From positions 496,001 through 560,000 of the forward strand of contig JAIUOD010000001.1 in assembly GCA_020161405.1 (NCBI GenBank): DNA of 64,000 nt, in the 5' to 3' direction. The position numbers and the translations under genes were made by a program. The notes below the pieces were generated by a model, which was not told the origin of the DNA, did not search any database, and was given only the letters and a program-made list of their open reading frames with translations. This DNA comes from Pseudomonadota bacterium (GTDB lineage: Bacteria; Pseudomonadota; Alphaproteobacteria; Caulobacterales; Aquidulcibacteraceae). Positions 35,801 to 44,728 of this stretch are shown here, piece after piece; the stretch's first letter is position 1, and every line of letters begins with the position of its first letter.

Positions 35801-37484
35801 AAGTCCTGGCCAAAATCAAGAAGCGGGATATTTAGATTTTGACCTTGATCAAGCAGGTGATGAATTCACAACCAATGCCAAAATGCGCAATATAAATCTT
35901 GCAATTTTACAACGTGATTTTGCGGGTAATTTTTCAGGCCAAATGCAATTACACGGTAAAAATGGCCAATTAGACGGTAGTTTAGATGGTGATGTGAATG
36001 GCGCAAGACCAAAAGGTTTAAGCGCACAAATGGGGCTTGATGGAAAAATCATTTCCAAATTGCAAAACAATATTATGCAACTTGATATTAATGCTAAAAA
36101 TGCCCAAGGCCTTAAAATTGATGCCAATGTAAACCTTCCAACAATTTCATCGTCCGCGCCTTTACGCCTTGCAATTGATACACGCGCACAAATGGTCGGT
36201 CATGTAAAAATCAATGGCGAAGTAAGGCCATTAACAGACCTTATTTTTGCGGGCGAAAGAACACTGAACGGAAATATTGATTTTGAAAGTGATTTAGCAG
36301 GGTCAATCGCAAACCCACAATTGAACGGAAAAATGTCAATCGCCAATGGTAATTTCCGCGAGCCGCGAATTGGCCTAAGCCTTACCCAATTAAATATCGA
36401 TAGTGCAATAGTTAATGATAAAATCTTAATAAGCCAATTGAAATCAAAAGATAAAAATGGCGGTGAATTAAGTGGTCAAGGCGCAATTTCGTTTTCAAAA
36501 CTTTCAAATTCAAATTTTGATATTTATGCACGTAAATTCCGCCTTATTGATAGTGATGTTGCACATGTTGATGTAAGCGGTGCGGTAAAAATTGAATCTA
36601 ATGACGCACAAATTGGAAAAATGAGCGGTGATTTAAAAATCGATTATGCCGAATTTTCACCACATGCACTTTCGGCAAATCATGTTGCAAGCTTAGATGT
36701 GACTGAAATTAATTTACCCGCTTCAAGACAAATAGTATCGCAAAATTCACAAGCTAAAAATAGCAATTTGAAAATCCCTGAATTTGCCCTTGATGTTAAT
36801 CTTCGAGCCAATAATGGCGTTTTCATTCGTGGTCGCGGTTTAAACCTTGAACTATCACTTAATTCGCATGTTGGTGGCACGCTTGCCAAGCCTGATTTAA
36901 ATGGCACGGCAAAAGTATATCGGGGTGAATATGAATATGGTGGGCGCTCTTTTGAATTTGCAGATCGCGGCACAATCACACTTGCTACTACTCCAAACAA
37001 TATAAGACTTAATCTTGAGGCAACACGTGTTGCCAATAACATTACCGCAAAAATCGAGGTCAAGGGAACTGCCGCGCATCCACTTATTGAATTAACATCT
37101 GTTCCAAATTTGCCAAAAGACGAAATCTTGGCGCAGGTTTTATTTGGGCGCGCACGTTCGCAATTGTCGCCAGTTGAAACTGTTGAGCTTGCAACATCTT
37201 TGGCCGCTCTCGCTGGCGGCGGTGGATTTGACGTTATAGGGAATTTACGCGAAATTGTACGCCTTGATAGATTGGTTTTTGCCAATACTGCAAGCGGTGA
37301 AATATCAATCGCTGGTGGAAAATACCTAAGCCGCCAAGTCTATATCGAACTTATCTCCGAAGGCACACAGGGCATTTCAACCAATGTTGAATGGCGCCCA
37401 AAACCATCAACCGCAATTATTTCAAAAGTTGGCGCAAGCGGTGATAGTAAAATTTCAATCAGGTGGCGCCATGAAATTAAATAG
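32844..37484 (+). CDS. tamB: Translocation and assembly module subunit TamB
   Basis: TamB is an AsmA-like inner-membrane-anchored protein spanning the periplasm as a long beta-taco groove that carries phospholipids or substrates to TamA. At 1546 residues it has a basic cytoplasmic N-terminus, one membrane helix (about 62-82, AIGSASAFLMFFIIAGTG), a long run of repetitive beta-rich sequence dominated by Asn, Gly, Ile and Leu, and the conserved DUF490 C-terminus (ELTSVPNLPKDEILAQVLFGR, then an end in ISIRWRHEIK). The overlap with tamA (TAATG) implies coupled translation. Confidence 0.95.
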   Translation: MRTFAAKISRAIISAYERATEAVKLKFAKKEQTEQTPEDIAEQKKLHRHRIRIIHKHLVQAIGSASAFLMFFIIAGTGAITAARFFAPTIKGQEFIQEHIDGAKLGNAGILHVKGFRGDIFTKFTADSFSLSDKNGVWIDGKNINVDWNPISLFIRKVHISSASASLITIYRKPEFEKSKRKLSISMEIDKIITPIETKADFSVKPGLWGSAFSLEIRRNHDIKIDGALLNARRNGDRALFHVFLREKHPFEVDIDAQEANGGSLSGMLGLNANLPLIVKAKIYASVKKGNVDIYGQNGNAQFAKFNGAWNENGGKIDGNANLRASKYTHFIANAFGDNTKLNSNWSKKSNQLLGGTSSLQNLNIEMVGNQSLARLNGLVDFEARKTSGPIKAALKIGNLGALIGAKNINLGNFSFDGFLTGAIKDINLVGNYAINNIAINKVAYNRLDGDLKFKFANNSIDGDINLEAFGRQNDEILSQLFGTNPKAELGIIIKNSDLVLKNIKLRGNAIKVDAKGGMGFLGQSQFSGSAEVGALAVTKNALSGAFVGTFNARQINNSTGFIFDLKAHGEKLATKLDVVNHFLGNSPKLDGQLSISPQGLDFNSFKLYGNDVVFDGKGNGRPNPFADLSGKVQLGPKFLEIFKIHTSASGTFQFLGLGTNDGFKLKADLNGKNFSTDVEILNKYFTQTPRISGTLLLQPHNVVLENGNLVSSQIKANLGGQLAGKEGFILNGNWQMLVPFYLGGFEVSGNPSGTGSIIGPEKGPIINVNSKLNQLNFQDFAVKNANVNATINLAQHPIATEITLLGSTDFGPIQGKAKISGNENSTEISNITLNGAGINALGSANFVKNKPPVADFAFVIGKGLILRDGQLKGGLRITKIGNDTFAKVNANGQNFAIQGQDLYFTNLSINGEGKLENLSLATQFSTSGALPINFNGRTNFKHVGMFSTISISGSGNALGRNYITQTPIEFLFSERKTKGRGSLAISPGQNQEAGYLDFDLDQAGDEFTTNAKMRNINLAILQRDFAGNFSGQMQLHGKNGQLDGSLDGDVNGARPKGLSAQMGLDGKIISKLQNNIMQLDINAKNAQGLKIDANVNLPTISSSAPLRLAIDTRAQMVGHVKINGEVRPLTDLIFAGERTLNGNIDFESDLAGSIANPQLNGKMSIANGNFREPRIGLSLTQLNIDSAIVNDKILISQLKSKDKNGGELSGQGAISFSKLSNSNFDIYARKFRLIDSDVAHVDVSGAVKIESNDAQIGKMSGDLKIDYAEFSPHALSANHVASLDVTEINLPASRQIVSQNSQAKNSNLKIPEFALDVNLRANNGVFIRGRGLNLELSLNSHVGGTLAKPDLNGTAKVYRGEYEYGGRSFEFADRGTITLATTPNNIRLNLEATRVANNITAKIEVKGTAAHPLIELTSVPNLPKDEILAQVLFGRARSQLSPVETVELATSLAALAGGGGFDVIGNLREIVRLDRLVFANTASGEISIAGGKYLSRQVYIELISEGTQGISTNVEWRPKPSTAIISKVGASGDSKISIRWRHEIK

Positions 37485-37956
37485 GATTTTTCCTATCTTT
37501 TTGGCGCTATGCGCCACACCAATTTGTGCCCAAAATACTATTAATTATAAAAGCCTTATTGTAACCCATGTATATGATGGCGATTCCATTCGCGCAAAAT
37601 CTGGGAATAAAGAAATTGAAATTCGCCTTTCATCAATTGATGCGCCCGAATTTAACCAAAATTTCGGTAAAGAATGCCGCGCACAATTATATAAAAAAAT
37701 CTATCACGCACGAATAAGCATTAACCCAATCGAACAAGATAAATATGGGCGTACAATTGCCGAAATATTTATCGGAAACCGCAATATAAACCGCGAACAA
37801 GTGCAAAGCGGGTGCGCATGGGCTTATCGGCAATATCTTCACGACCCTAAAATGATTGCCCTAGAACAAGAGGCAAGGCGCAAAAAAATTGGCCTGTGGG
37901 CACAAAAATCATTCTATATTATGCCGCCTTGGGTAGAAAGACGCTTGAAAAACTAG
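37471..37956 (+). CDS. Secreted thermonuclease-like nuclease
   Basis: This 161-residue precursor has a signal peptide (MKLNRIFPIFLALCATPICA) and a staphylococcal-nuclease domain. The Ca-binding aspartates and catalytic residues are visible: VYDGDSI, the arginine in IRLSSIDAPEF, the glutamate in DKYGRTIAEI, and the second arginine in CAWAYRQYL. It would degrade DNA or RNA in the periplasm or outside. The ATG at 37471 lies inside tamB (14-base overlap) with AGGTGG upstream. It is convergent with, and overlaps by four bases, the next gene. Confidence 0.88.
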   Translation: MKLNRIFPIFLALCATPICAQNTINYKSLIVTHVYDGDSIRAKSGNKEIEIRLSSIDAPEFNQNFGKECRAQLYKKIYHARISINPIEQDKYGRTIAEIFIGNRNINREQVQSGCAWAYRQYLHDPKMIALEQEARRKKIGLWAQKSFYIMPPWVERRLKN

Positions 37957-38369
37957 CCATATTTTTCGCAAACCAATTTATATGATTTTTCAATCATCTG
38001 GCGCAAAATATCCAAATCAATATCTTTTAGTTTTTTGATATAAAGACAACCCTTACCCGTCGTATGTTTGCCAAGTTTTTGTAATTCAATGTCAAAATCA
38101 CCAAGGCCAAGCATTAAATATAAAGTATGCGCGCCTTTTCGTGGGCTAAAACCAATTTTGCACATTGTGCCTGAATGCCCACTTTCATAGACATAATCAT
38201 ATTTATCAAAACCAATAATTGATGAACCCCACATTTTCGGCGGATGATTTGTAATTTGCCCCATCAATTCCATTATTTGCAAAGCATCATTACGGCGAAT
38301 TTCATCATCAATCGCTTTTAAAAACGCGCTTGGTTCAATGCTTTCTTCTTTGGTTTTTAAATCTGCCAT
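37953..38369 (-). CDS. DUF1801-domain protein
   Basis: This 138-residue protein belongs to the DUF1801 (YdhG-like) family, recognised from MGQITNHPPKMWGSSIIGFDKYDYVYESG and KIGFSPRKGAHTLYLM. The fold is small alpha/beta, and some homologues are linked to iron or stress responses without proof. The ATG at 38369 gives MADLKTKEES; an in-frame TTG at 38387 would add six residues. It is monocistronic and divergent from pgk. Confidence 0.85.
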   Translation of the reverse strand: MADLKTKEESIEPSAFLKAIDDEIRRNDALQIMELMGQITNHPPKMWGSSIIGFDKYDYVYESGHSGTMCKIGFSPRKGAHTLYLMLGLGDFDIELQKLGKHTTGKGCLYIKKLKDIDLDILRQMIEKSYKLVCEKYG

Positions 38370-38496
38370 ATTGCGAGTTTCTATCAATAAACATTATTGT
38401 CAAGCAGATATTGATGCCGCATTGACTAATTAAAAATTGCAACATAAAGCACAATCGCAATTCAGATGTTTAGACTTTTGAAAAAGAGGTTTCAAA

Positions 38497-39702
38497 ATGG
38501 CATATAATAAAATCGAAGAATATGTTGGCAATAATGATGTTTCGGGCAAAAAAATTCTTGTTCGTGTTGATTTCAATGTTCCAATGCAAAATGGACAAAT
38601 CAGCGATGACACACGCCTTCGTGCCGCATTACCAACCATTGAACTTCTTTCAAAAAAAGGTGCAAAAACCATTCTTCTAAGCCATTTTGGTCGCCCCAAA
38701 GGCAAAGTTGAACCAAGCATGTCACTTGAACCAATCGCCCATGCATTGGCAAAATTACTTGGTAAAAATGTTGGTTTCGCCGCCGATTTAAAAGGCGAAA
38801 TTGCAAAATCGGCAATCGATAAAATGCAAAATGGCGATATTATCATTCTTGAAAATTCACGCTTTTATGCTGGCGAAGAAAAAAATGATGCCGAACTTGC
38901 CAAAGAAGTGGCAGCGCTTGGCGATATTTATGTTAATGACGCATTTTCTGCGGCCCACCGCGCACATGTTACGACCGAAGGTGTTGCACAATTTTTACCG
39001 TCATTCGCGGGGCTTTCAATGGCGCGCGAACTTGATCATTTAAACCAAGCCCTTGGCACACCAATTCGCCCAGTTTTGGCAATTGTTGGCGGTGCAAAAG
39101 TTTCATCAAAAATCGACCTTTTGGAAAATTTGGTTACTAAGGTTGATTATTTGGCAATTGGCGGTGGTATGGCAAATACTTTCCTTGCCGCAGATGGTGT
39201 CGATGTAGGCAAAAGCCTTTGTGAAAAAGATTTACTTGATAAAGCCAATGAAATTAAGGCAGCCGCCGATAAAGCAGGATGCAAAATCCTATTACCTGTT
39301 GATGTTGTAAATTCCAAAGAATTTGCGCCCAACCCACCAACCCGCACCTGTAAACCAAATGAAACCGCTGCTGATGAAATGATTTTGGACGCGGGCCCAC
39401 AAACAATTGCCAATCTTGCCGCAATCATGGAACAGGCAAAAACAATAATCTGGAATGGCCCATTGGGTGCATTCGAAACACCGCCATTTGATATTGCAAC
39501 AGTAGAAGCGGCGAAAACTGCTGGCGCACTTGCAAAAGCAGGTCGCCTTGTTGCGGTTGCAGGTGGCGGCGATACTGTATCGGCATTAAACCATGCGGGT
39601 GCATCATCTGATTTTACCTTTATCTCAACTGCGGGCGGTGCATTCCTTGAATGGATGGAAGGTAAAGAGCTTCCAGGTGTGAAGGCTTTAGAGGCAAAAT
39701 AA
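38497..39702 (+). CDS. pgk: Phosphoglycerate kinase
   Basis: Pgk makes ATP from 1,3-bisphosphoglycerate, the first ATP-yielding step after the Entner-Doudoroff triose. The 401-residue protein shows VRVDFNVPMQNGQISDDTR in pieces (VDFNVP about 25-30), LSHFGRPKG, ENSRFYAGEE, and the hinge/nucleotide motif GGGDTVSAL near the C-terminus. AAAGAGGT lies upstream. thiE begins directly after its stop. The usual alphaproteobacterial neighbours gap and fba are not in the window. Confidence 0.97.
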   Translation: MAYNKIEEYVGNNDVSGKKILVRVDFNVPMQNGQISDDTRLRAALPTIELLSKKGAKTILLSHFGRPKGKVEPSMSLEPIAHALAKLLGKNVGFAADLKGEIAKSAIDKMQNGDIIILENSRFYAGEEKNDAELAKEVAALGDIYVNDAFSAAHRAHVTTEGVAQFLPSFAGLSMARELDHLNQALGTPIRPVLAIVGGAKVSSKIDLLENLVTKVDYLAIGGGMANTFLAADGVDVGKSLCEKDLLDKANEIKAAADKAGCKILLPVDVVNSKEFAPNPPTRTCKPNETAADEMILDAGPQTIANLAAIMEQAKTIIWNGPLGAFETPPFDIATVEAAKTAGALAKAGRLVAVAGGGDTVSALNHAGASSDFTFISTAGGAFLEWMEGKELPGVKALEAK

Positions 39703-40329
39703 TTGACGCAAATCTACCTTATTTCCCCACCGCGTATTGATGATATTGATGCATTCATAAATCAACTTGATGAAGTGATTGCGGCCGGCGTCATTAGTGT
39801 TTTTCAACTTCGCCTTAAGGGCATTGAAAACCGCGAAATTGTATTAATGGGTAAAAAAATCGTTCCCAAATTACAAGAGGCGGGAATTGCCGTAATCATT
39901 AATGATAATCCAAGAATAGCCAAAGATTTACACGCCGATGGCGTTCACCTTGGTCAAGAAGATGGCGACATTGTTGAGGCACGCAAATTATTAGGCAAAG
40001 ATGCAATAATTGGCGTAACTTGCCATAATTCAAAACATTTAGGTATGGAAGCTGCGGAAAATGGCGCTGATTATGTTGCCTTTGGCGCATTTTACCCAAC
40101 CCAAACCAAAGAAGTAGTGCATCATGCCGAAATTGAGATTTTAGAATGGTGGCAAGATATTATGGAAATACCATGCGTTGCCATTGGCGGCATTAATATT
40201 GATAATGCCTTGCCGATAATTAATGCGGGCGCGGATTTTATTGCCGTCTCATCTGGTGTATGGAATTATGAAGGTGGAATAAAAGCCGCCCTTAAAAAGT
40301 TCCAAAACCTGATTGAGAATAAGAATTGA
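39703..40329 (+). CDS. thiE: Thiamine phosphate synthase
   Basis: ThiE joins HMP-pyrophosphate and thiazole phosphate to form thiamine phosphate. The 208-residue TIM barrel shows FQLRLKG (pyrophosphate/Mg site region), IINDNPRIA, DGVHLGQED, GVTCHN and VAFGAFYPTQTK, ending with AIGGI. The TTG start abuts the pgk stop with no intergenic base. Alphaproteobacterial thiE-like genes are commonly placed next to pgk/fba without other thi genes, so some members may have a different substrate. No TPP riboswitch is present. Confidence 0.88.
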   Translation: MTQIYLISPPRIDDIDAFINQLDEVIAAGVISVFQLRLKGIENREIVLMGKKIVPKLQEAGIAVIINDNPRIAKDLHADGVHLGQEDGDIVEARKLLGKDAIIGVTCHNSKHLGMEAAENGADYVAFGAFYPTQTKEVVHHAEIEILEWWQDIMEIPCVAIGGINIDNALPIINAGADFIAVSSGVWNYEGGIKAALKKFQNLIENKN

Positions 40330-41255
40330 AAAAATATCTTTTAATCGCCGCAAGTTTATTTTTTGCCTCTAATTGCTTTGCACAAGATGTTTTGCCAAAA
40401 CTTCCGAATGGGCCAAAAATAAAGCAAGATGCATTTGAAAATTATCAATGGCAAAAAGATAGCGCCGATAAAGATACTAATGCAATGGTATCTTATTATA
40501 AGGCGCAAGATTATAAAAATGCCCTTATAAAAGCCAAAGCCTTATCTGAAAAAAATGATAAAAATGCCACGGCTTTGGTGGGTTATATTTATGAAATGGG
40601 TCTTGGCCTTGAAGCGCCAGACTATATATTGGCGGTTTCAAATTATCGCAATGCAATTAAATTGGGTTCAATTGATGCAATGATTGGCCTTGGGCGAATT
40701 GCATCAATTGGACAGGGTGATATCCCGCTTCTTGAGGCAAATGATGCGCTTGAAACAGCAATCGCGGCAAAACGTTCGGACGCAGTGATGCCAATGGCAG
40801 ATTTTCTTATTCGTTCGGGTTCTGACAAGATGCGTGGCTTTGCCTTTTATCAAGGGCTTTCGGACGCTGGTGATATTGATGCGGCCTATAAAGCAGCAGT
40901 TTTGCTTGATGATGGTGATATTTTGCCACCCGACGACCCAATAATGGCGCAAAAATACCTTATGAAATCGGCAACAGGTGGCAATCATCAGGCGGAGGCT
41001 GATTTGGGTCTTTATTTCTACCTTGGCAAAGCCGGCATAAAAAACCAAATCGAGGCAGCATCATGGTTTAAAAAAGCCGCCGAAGGTGGCGATAAACAGG
41101 GCGCATTCTATTGGGCGCTTGTTAATGCCAAGGGTGAAGGCGTTAAGGCAGATTTGCAAACCGCAATCAAATATTCACAAATCGCCAAGGATGAGGTACC
41201 ACAGGCGCAAAGGCTTTATGATCAACTTCAAAAATATATTGTGACACAAAAATAA
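40326..41255 (+). CDS. Secreted Sel1-like repeat protein
   Basis: This 309-residue protein has a signal peptide (MKKYLLIAASLFFASNCFAQ) and several Sel1-like solenoid repeats, visible as ALVGYIYEMGLGLE, AMIGLGRIASIGQGD, AEADLGLYFYLGKAG and GAFYWALVNAKGEGVK. Sel1 repeats mediate protein-protein contacts, often in the periplasm. The start codon is TTG, overlapping the thiE stop (TTGA), so it is translationally coupled. Its cellular partner is unknown. Confidence 0.87.
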   Translation: MKKYLLIAASLFFASNCFAQDVLPKLPNGPKIKQDAFENYQWQKDSADKDTNAMVSYYKAQDYKNALIKAKALSEKNDKNATALVGYIYEMGLGLEAPDYILAVSNYRNAIKLGSIDAMIGLGRIASIGQGDIPLLEANDALETAIAAKRSDAVMPMADFLIRSGSDKMRGFAFYQGLSDAGDIDAAYKAAVLLDDGDILPPDDPIMAQKYLMKSATGGNHQAEADLGLYFYLGKAGIKNQIEAASWFKKAAEGGDKQGAFYWALVNAKGEGVKADLQTAIKYSQIAKDEVPQAQRLYDQLQKYIVTQK

Positions 41256-41336
41256 TTCAGTTTGCATGTGGCTTTTGCCCCATTTTTGATATATGGGTGC
41301 GCCAAAAGTTGTTTTACATTGTAGAAAGTTCCCACC

Positions 41337-42134
41337 ATGCCGGCCTTATCCCCGCTTATGACGATTATGACCAATGCTGCTATAAAAGCAGGAAAAAATC
41401 TTAAACGCGATTTTGGCGAAGTTGAAAACCTTCAAGTTTCAAAAAAAGGCCCATCAGATTTTGTTACCGCTTCTGATAAAAAATGCGAAGAAATCATCTG
41501 TGAGGAACTTTCAAAAGCCCGCCCTGGTTATGCGTTTTTAGGTGAAGAATTGGGCTATCTTGATGGCACTGATAAAACCCATTGTTTCATTGTTGACCCA
41601 ATTGATGGCACAACAAATTTCATTCACGCAATCCCACATTTTGCAATTTCAATCGCATTACAACGCGAAGGTCGCCTTGTTGCGGGTGTGGTTTATAATC
41701 CGATAACTGATGAAATGTATTGGGCCGAAACTGGCAAAGGCGCATGGCGCAATGATTATCGCCTTAAAGTTTCGGGTCGTCGTTCAATGGGTGAAAGCCT
41801 GTTGGGAACTGGTATTCCTTGGCGCGGTGTTCAAGGACATGGGCAGTTTTTCAAAGAGCTTCATGGCTTTACACAAAAAGTATCTGGCATTCGCCGTAAT
41901 GGATCGGCTGCACTTGACCTTGCATGGGTTGCCTCTGGTCGCCTTGATGGCTTTTGGGAACGTGGCCTAAAATTATGGGATATTGCAGCAGGCGTTGTCT
42001 TGGTTCGTGAAGCAGGCGGCCTATGCGATGAAATCGATGGATTGGATTTCACCGAAACCGGAAATCTGGTTGCCGCCAATCCAAATATTTTACCGAAGAT
42101 GAAAGAGATTTTGGCTTCGGTTGCACCGAAGTAA
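41337..42134 (+). CDS. suhB: Inositol monophosphatase family protein (SuhB-like)
   Basis: This 265-residue Mg-dependent phosphatase hydrolyses inositol-1-phosphate or similar compounds; bacterial SuhB also assists rRNA antitermination. The motifs are FLGEELG (Glu70), DPIDGTTNF (87-95) and LKLWDIAAG (Asp about 219), making a complete metal site. Length and sequence fit SuhB rather than CysQ. It is followed seven bases later by a copy of the second structured repeat family and is convergent with uvrD. Confidence 0.93.
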   Translation: MPALSPLMTIMTNAAIKAGKNLKRDFGEVENLQVSKKGPSDFVTASDKKCEEIICEELSKARPGYAFLGEELGYLDGTDKTHCFIVDPIDGTTNFIHAIPHFAISIALQREGRLVAGVVYNPITDEMYWAETGKGAWRNDYRLKVSGRRSMGESLLGTGIPWRGVQGHGQFFKELHGFTQKVSGIRRNGSAALDLAWVASGRLDGFWERGLKLWDIAAGVVLVREAGGLCDEIDGLDFTETGNLVAANPNILPKMKEILASVAPK

Positions 42135-42144
42135 TTGAGACATA

Positions 42145-42222
42145 CTCCCCTCCCCTGCATAACGAAGTGAAGCGGGGAGGTGTCGCCCATAGGGTGACGG
42201 AGGGGGCATTCGCGAAGCGAAT
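42145..42222 (+). repeat. GC-rich structured repeat, family 2, after suhB
   Basis: The copy starts 10 bases after the suhB stop. CCTCCCC (42149-42155) pairs with GGGGAGG (42174-42180); TG is followed by CGCCC-ATA-GGGTG (42184-42196, with one G-U pair), then ACGGAGGGGG and ATTCGC-GAA-GCGAAT (42208-42222). The same order of elements recurs at 42240-42316 and 47911-47985. Confidence 0.75.
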
Positions 42223-42239
42223 TTGCGAAGCAAAACAAT

Positions 42240-42316
42240 AAACTCGCTACGCTCGACCCCACCGTCTCGCTGCGCGAGCCACCTCCCCTAAAAATCAAAG
42301 ATTTTTAAGGGAGGAG
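42240..42316 (-). repeat. GC-rich structured repeat, family 2, after uvrD
   Basis: Read on the minus strand from the uvrD end: a 15-bp arm pair (42300-42314 with 42282-42296, one mismatch, AAA loop), then GGTGG, hairpin CTCGC-GCA-GCGAG (42266-42278), then ACGGTGGGGT. It matches the suhB copy in layout but differs in arm sequence. Confidence 0.75.
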
Positions 42317-42319
42317 AAA

Positions 42320-44653
42320 TCACGCCGCCTTCACAAAACTCGCGATTAGCTTCTTGCTTCCCGCTTTTTCAAAATCAACTTCGATTTTGTCGCCATCAAT
42401 GTCGCGCACCCGCCCATAGCCAAATTTATCGTGGAATACGCGTTGACCGATTTCATAAGTTCCGCCCTTTTTGCTTTGGGCGATAAGTCGCGCTTTAGCT
42501 TCTAATATTGGGCCATTGCCGATTGCGCTTGCGCCAAGGCCTTGGCGTATATTGCCGAATTTTTGCGCTTCTTGATAGGATTGGGCGCGCATAAAGCCTG
42601 CGCCGCGTGTTCCTGCTTCAAAGCCATCCAAATTACTTGCGCCGCCAAAGGCAGGGCGGTTGAAATAACCTGTTTCAGAAATTGCATCCACATTATCTTC
42701 GGGCAATTCATCAATAAAGCGGCTTGGCAAAACGCTTTGCCATTTGCCAAAAATCTGGCGATTGGCGGCAAAGGAAATACGCGCAATTTCGCGGGCGCGG
42801 GTTATGCCAACATAGGCAAGGCGGCGCTCTTCTTCCAAAGCTTTTAAACCACCTTCATTAATCGCGCGTGGGCTTGGGAATACTTCTTCTTCCCACCCCG
42901 GAAGGAAAACCACAGGCCATTCAAGACCTTTTGCGCCATGCAATGTGATAATCTGAATGCTATCGCCATCGCCCTCTTTATCAATATCCATCACTAATTC
43001 GATATGTTCAAGATAGGCGTCCAAAGTTTCGAATTGCGCCATGCTGCGCACCAATTCTTGAAGGTTTTCGATGCGGGTTTGCGCTTGGGGCGTTTTATCA
43101 TTGCGCCACATTTCAATATAGCCCGATTCATCAAGCACAAGCTCGGCAAGTTCGACGTGCGATAATTCATCCTTCTTTTTGCGCCAATGTTTAAGGCTTT
43201 CAATGAAACGTGTAAGACCAGTTTTGGCAGGTCCCTTTAAGGCATCGCGTTCCAATAAATTATCCGCCATTGCGAATAATGAAACCCCATTATCACGCGC
43301 TTCTTGCATGATTTTTTTCAAACTTGTTTCGCCAACTCCGCGTTTTGGTTGATTTACCACACGTTCGAAGGCCAAATCATCATCTGTTTGGCGCAATAAT
43401 CGTAAATATGCCAATGCATCGCGAATTTCCAAACGTTCGAAAAACCTTGGTCCGCCAATAACTTTATAAGGTAGGCCAATCATTATAAACCTATCCTCGA
43501 ACGCGCGCATTTGCCATGATGCGCGAACAAGGATTGCCATATCTTGATATTGAACACCACTTGCGCGTAAGGATTCTATATCATCTGATATAAGTCTTGC
43601 CTCTGCCTCCCCGTCCCAGACGCCGCGAACTTTTACTTTTTCACCGTGTTCATAATCCGTCCAAAGGGTTTTGCCCAAACGCTGCGAATTTTCGGCAATA
43701 AGTTTTGAGGCCGATGCAAGAATGTGATTGGTCGAACGATAATTTCGTTCAAGCCGCACGGTTTTTGTACCCGGAAAATCTTTTTCAAACCTTAGGATAT
43801 TTTCAACCTCTGCACCGCGCCAGCCATAGATTGATTGATCATCATCCCCCACCACACAAAGATTTTTATGACCCGATGCAAGAAGGCGAAGCCACAAATA
43901 TTGCGCAACATTGGTATCTTGATATTCATCCACCAAAATATATTTGAACTTTTTTTGATAATCGCCCAATAAATCGGGGTTTTGAGTGAAAAGGTCAATT
44001 ACATGCAATAATAAATCGCCAAAATCCACGCAATTAAGGGTTTTAAGACGGTTTTGATATTCTTGATAAAGTTTAATTCCACGCCCTTCGGCGAATAAAA
44101 ACCCCTCCCCCGCTGGAACTTTTTCAGGTTTTAGGGCTTTATTTTTCCAACCATCAATTAAAGCCGCCAAAAAGCGCGGAGTATGGCGCTTAGCATCAAT
44201 ATTATTCGCCTCGATAATTTGTTTTAAAAGACGGATTTGATCATCTGTGTCAATGATTGTGAAGGTTGATTTTAATCCCACCAATTCGGCATGAATACGC
44301 AAAATTTTTGAACTTAGAGAGTGGAATGTACCAAGCCAGCCCAAACCGCCACCAATATTTCCCAAAAGATTTTCAGTACGTTCGCGCATTTCATGCGCCG
44401 CTTTATTAGTAAAAGTAACCGCCAAAATTTCCCATGGTTTTGCGCGTCTTGTCCAAACCAAATTGGCAAGGCGGCAGGTAAGAACCCGCGTTTTGCCCGT
44501 GCCCGCGCCCGCCAAAACTAAAACTGGGCCATCCAATGCTTGTGCGGCATCCAATTGTTCGGGGTTTAGGCCACGCAAAAAATCGGGCAATTCAGAATTC
44601 TGATTTTGCCCCAACATTGCGCGCTGTGAAATTGATAATTTTTGTTCTGTCAT
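42320..44653 (-). CDS. uvrD: UvrD/PcrA-type DNA helicase
   Basis: This 777-residue superfamily 1A 3'-5' helicase acts in nucleotide-excision and mismatch repair and in removing proteins from DNA. All motifs are visible: LAGAGTGKTRVL (Walker A, 47-58), FTNKAAHEMRER, VDEYQDTN, VGDDDQSIYGWRGA, ITLHGAKGLEWPVVF and YVGITRAREIA. The C-terminal GQRVFHDKFGYGRV..VDFEKAG is the Tudor-like RNA polymerase-binding domain. The start at 44653 (MTEQKLSIS) is chosen by similarity; upstream in-frame residues to 44755 look non-coding. Confidence 0.95.
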   Translation of the reverse strand: MTEQKLSISQRAMLGQNQNSELPDFLRGLNPEQLDAAQALDGPVLVLAGAGTGKTRVLTCRLANLVWTRRAKPWEILAVTFTNKAAHEMRERTENLLGNIGGGLGWLGTFHSLSSKILRIHAELVGLKSTFTIIDTDDQIRLLKQIIEANNIDAKRHTPRFLAALIDGWKNKALKPEKVPAGEGFLFAEGRGIKLYQEYQNRLKTLNCVDFGDLLLHVIDLFTQNPDLLGDYQKKFKYILVDEYQDTNVAQYLWLRLLASGHKNLCVVGDDDQSIYGWRGAEVENILRFEKDFPGTKTVRLERNYRSTNHILASASKLIAENSQRLGKTLWTDYEHGEKVKVRGVWDGEAEARLISDDIESLRASGVQYQDMAILVRASWQMRAFEDRFIMIGLPYKVIGGPRFFERLEIRDALAYLRLLRQTDDDLAFERVVNQPKRGVGETSLKKIMQEARDNGVSLFAMADNLLERDALKGPAKTGLTRFIESLKHWRKKKDELSHVELAELVLDESGYIEMWRNDKTPQAQTRIENLQELVRSMAQFETLDAYLEHIELVMDIDKEGDGDSIQIITLHGAKGLEWPVVFLPGWEEEVFPSPRAINEGGLKALEEERRLAYVGITRAREIARISFAANRQIFGKWQSVLPSRFIDELPEDNVDAISETGYFNRPAFGGASNLDGFEAGTRGAGFMRAQSYQEAQKFGNIRQGLGASAIGNGPILEAKARLIAQSKKGGTYEIGQRVFHDKFGYGRVRDIDGDKIEVDFEKAGSKKLIASFVKAA

Positions 44654-44728
44654 GTTCAAAAGAATCATAGAGCGTTTTGTAAAAAAGTGTACACGGTTTT
44701 TTGCATTAAAAACGCGACCAATAAGGAA

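Noticed and set aside
39640..39702. TPP riboswitch controlling thiE
   Set aside because: thiE begins directly after the pgk stop, leaving no room for a leader.
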